5,786 nt of DNA, taken from the NCBI GenBank assembly GCA_019420425.1, contig JAHZHG010000194.1:1-5786 (forward strand), in the 5' to 3' direction. The position numbers and the translations under genes were made by a program. Below the pieces are notes generated by a model. The model did no database searches. It was not told the origin of the DNA and saw nothing but the letters and a program-made list of their open reading frames with translations. The stretch's first letter is position 1. Each line of letters starts with the position of its first letter. Of this stretch, positions 5,722 through 5,786 are shown piece after piece. This stretch comes from Clostridiales bacterium. Lineage in GTDB: Bacteria; Bacillota; Clostridia; Lachnospirales; Lachnospiraceae.

Positions 5722-5750
5722 GTGCGGCATTGCACGGAAAGGAGACAAGC

Positions 5751-5786
5751 ATGAGAGTAAATAAAGAATATATATCCACCCAGAAC
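5751..5786 (+). CDS. 5' end of a probable endolysin (N-acetylmuramoyl-L-alanine amidase), cut by the window
   Basis: The ATG at 5751 follows GGAAAGGAGACAAGC, a good ribosome binding site. Twelve codons are visible (MRVNKEYISTQN). An opening of the kind 'NKEYISTQN' followed by a cell-wall amidase domain is familiar to me from endolysins of clostridial gut phages, and the position after a holin pair fits. With 12 residues this is a position-supported guess. No promoter is seen between the second terminator and this start. Confidence 0.5.
   Translation, partial: MRVNKEYISTQN

Overview
The window is a piece of a tailed-phage genome or prophage of a low-to-moderate GC Bacillota host. A clostridial host, perhaps Lachnospiraceae-like, is my inference from strong AAGGAGG-type ribosome binding sites, gene content and protein style. 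No host gene is visible to confirm it. Apart from a few bases at the left edge, every gene I accept reads rightward, in the usual late order: tail tip or fibre, small accessory protein, holin pair, endolysin.

Left edge (1-336): a small acidic protein gene ends at 336, but its 5' end looks wrong. It has no ATG and no ribosome binding site, and an in-frame stop lies just upstream. On the opposite strand, bases 41-1 carry a good Shine-Dalgarno and an ATG for a gene running off the window. This looks like a junction such as an insertion, inversion or chimera.

Tail (374-4042): one large gene encodes a 1222-residue tail protein. It has an N-terminal tail-hub-like region, seven decapeptide repeats, four tandem 'TATSG' modules (two of them clearly duplicated), and a C-terminal S74 intramolecular chaperone with its Ser-Lys dyad, ending in a coiled coil. 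The middle is visibly more AT-rich than the two ends, as expected for an exchangeable receptor-binding region. An 81-residue protein of unknown function follows (4075-4320).

Lysis (4413-4933 and 5751 onward): an XhlA-like coiled-coil membrane protein and a small r1t-type holin are followed, after an interruption, by the first 12 codons of what is probably the endolysin (an amidase).

Interruption (4934-5740): a HicA toxin / HicB antitoxin cassette sits between holin and putative endolysin. It has its own exact-consensus sigma-A promoter (TTGACA, 17 bp, TATAAT), an inverted-repeat operator around the promoter, a hairpin over the hicA stop codon, and two consecutive intrinsic terminators. This is the layout of a phage moron: an independently transcribed gene set placed in a late operon, probably expressed in the lysogen while the late genes are silent.

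I see no tRNA, rRNA, CRISPR array, or complete insertion sequence. There is no gene-free stretch longer than 300 bases.
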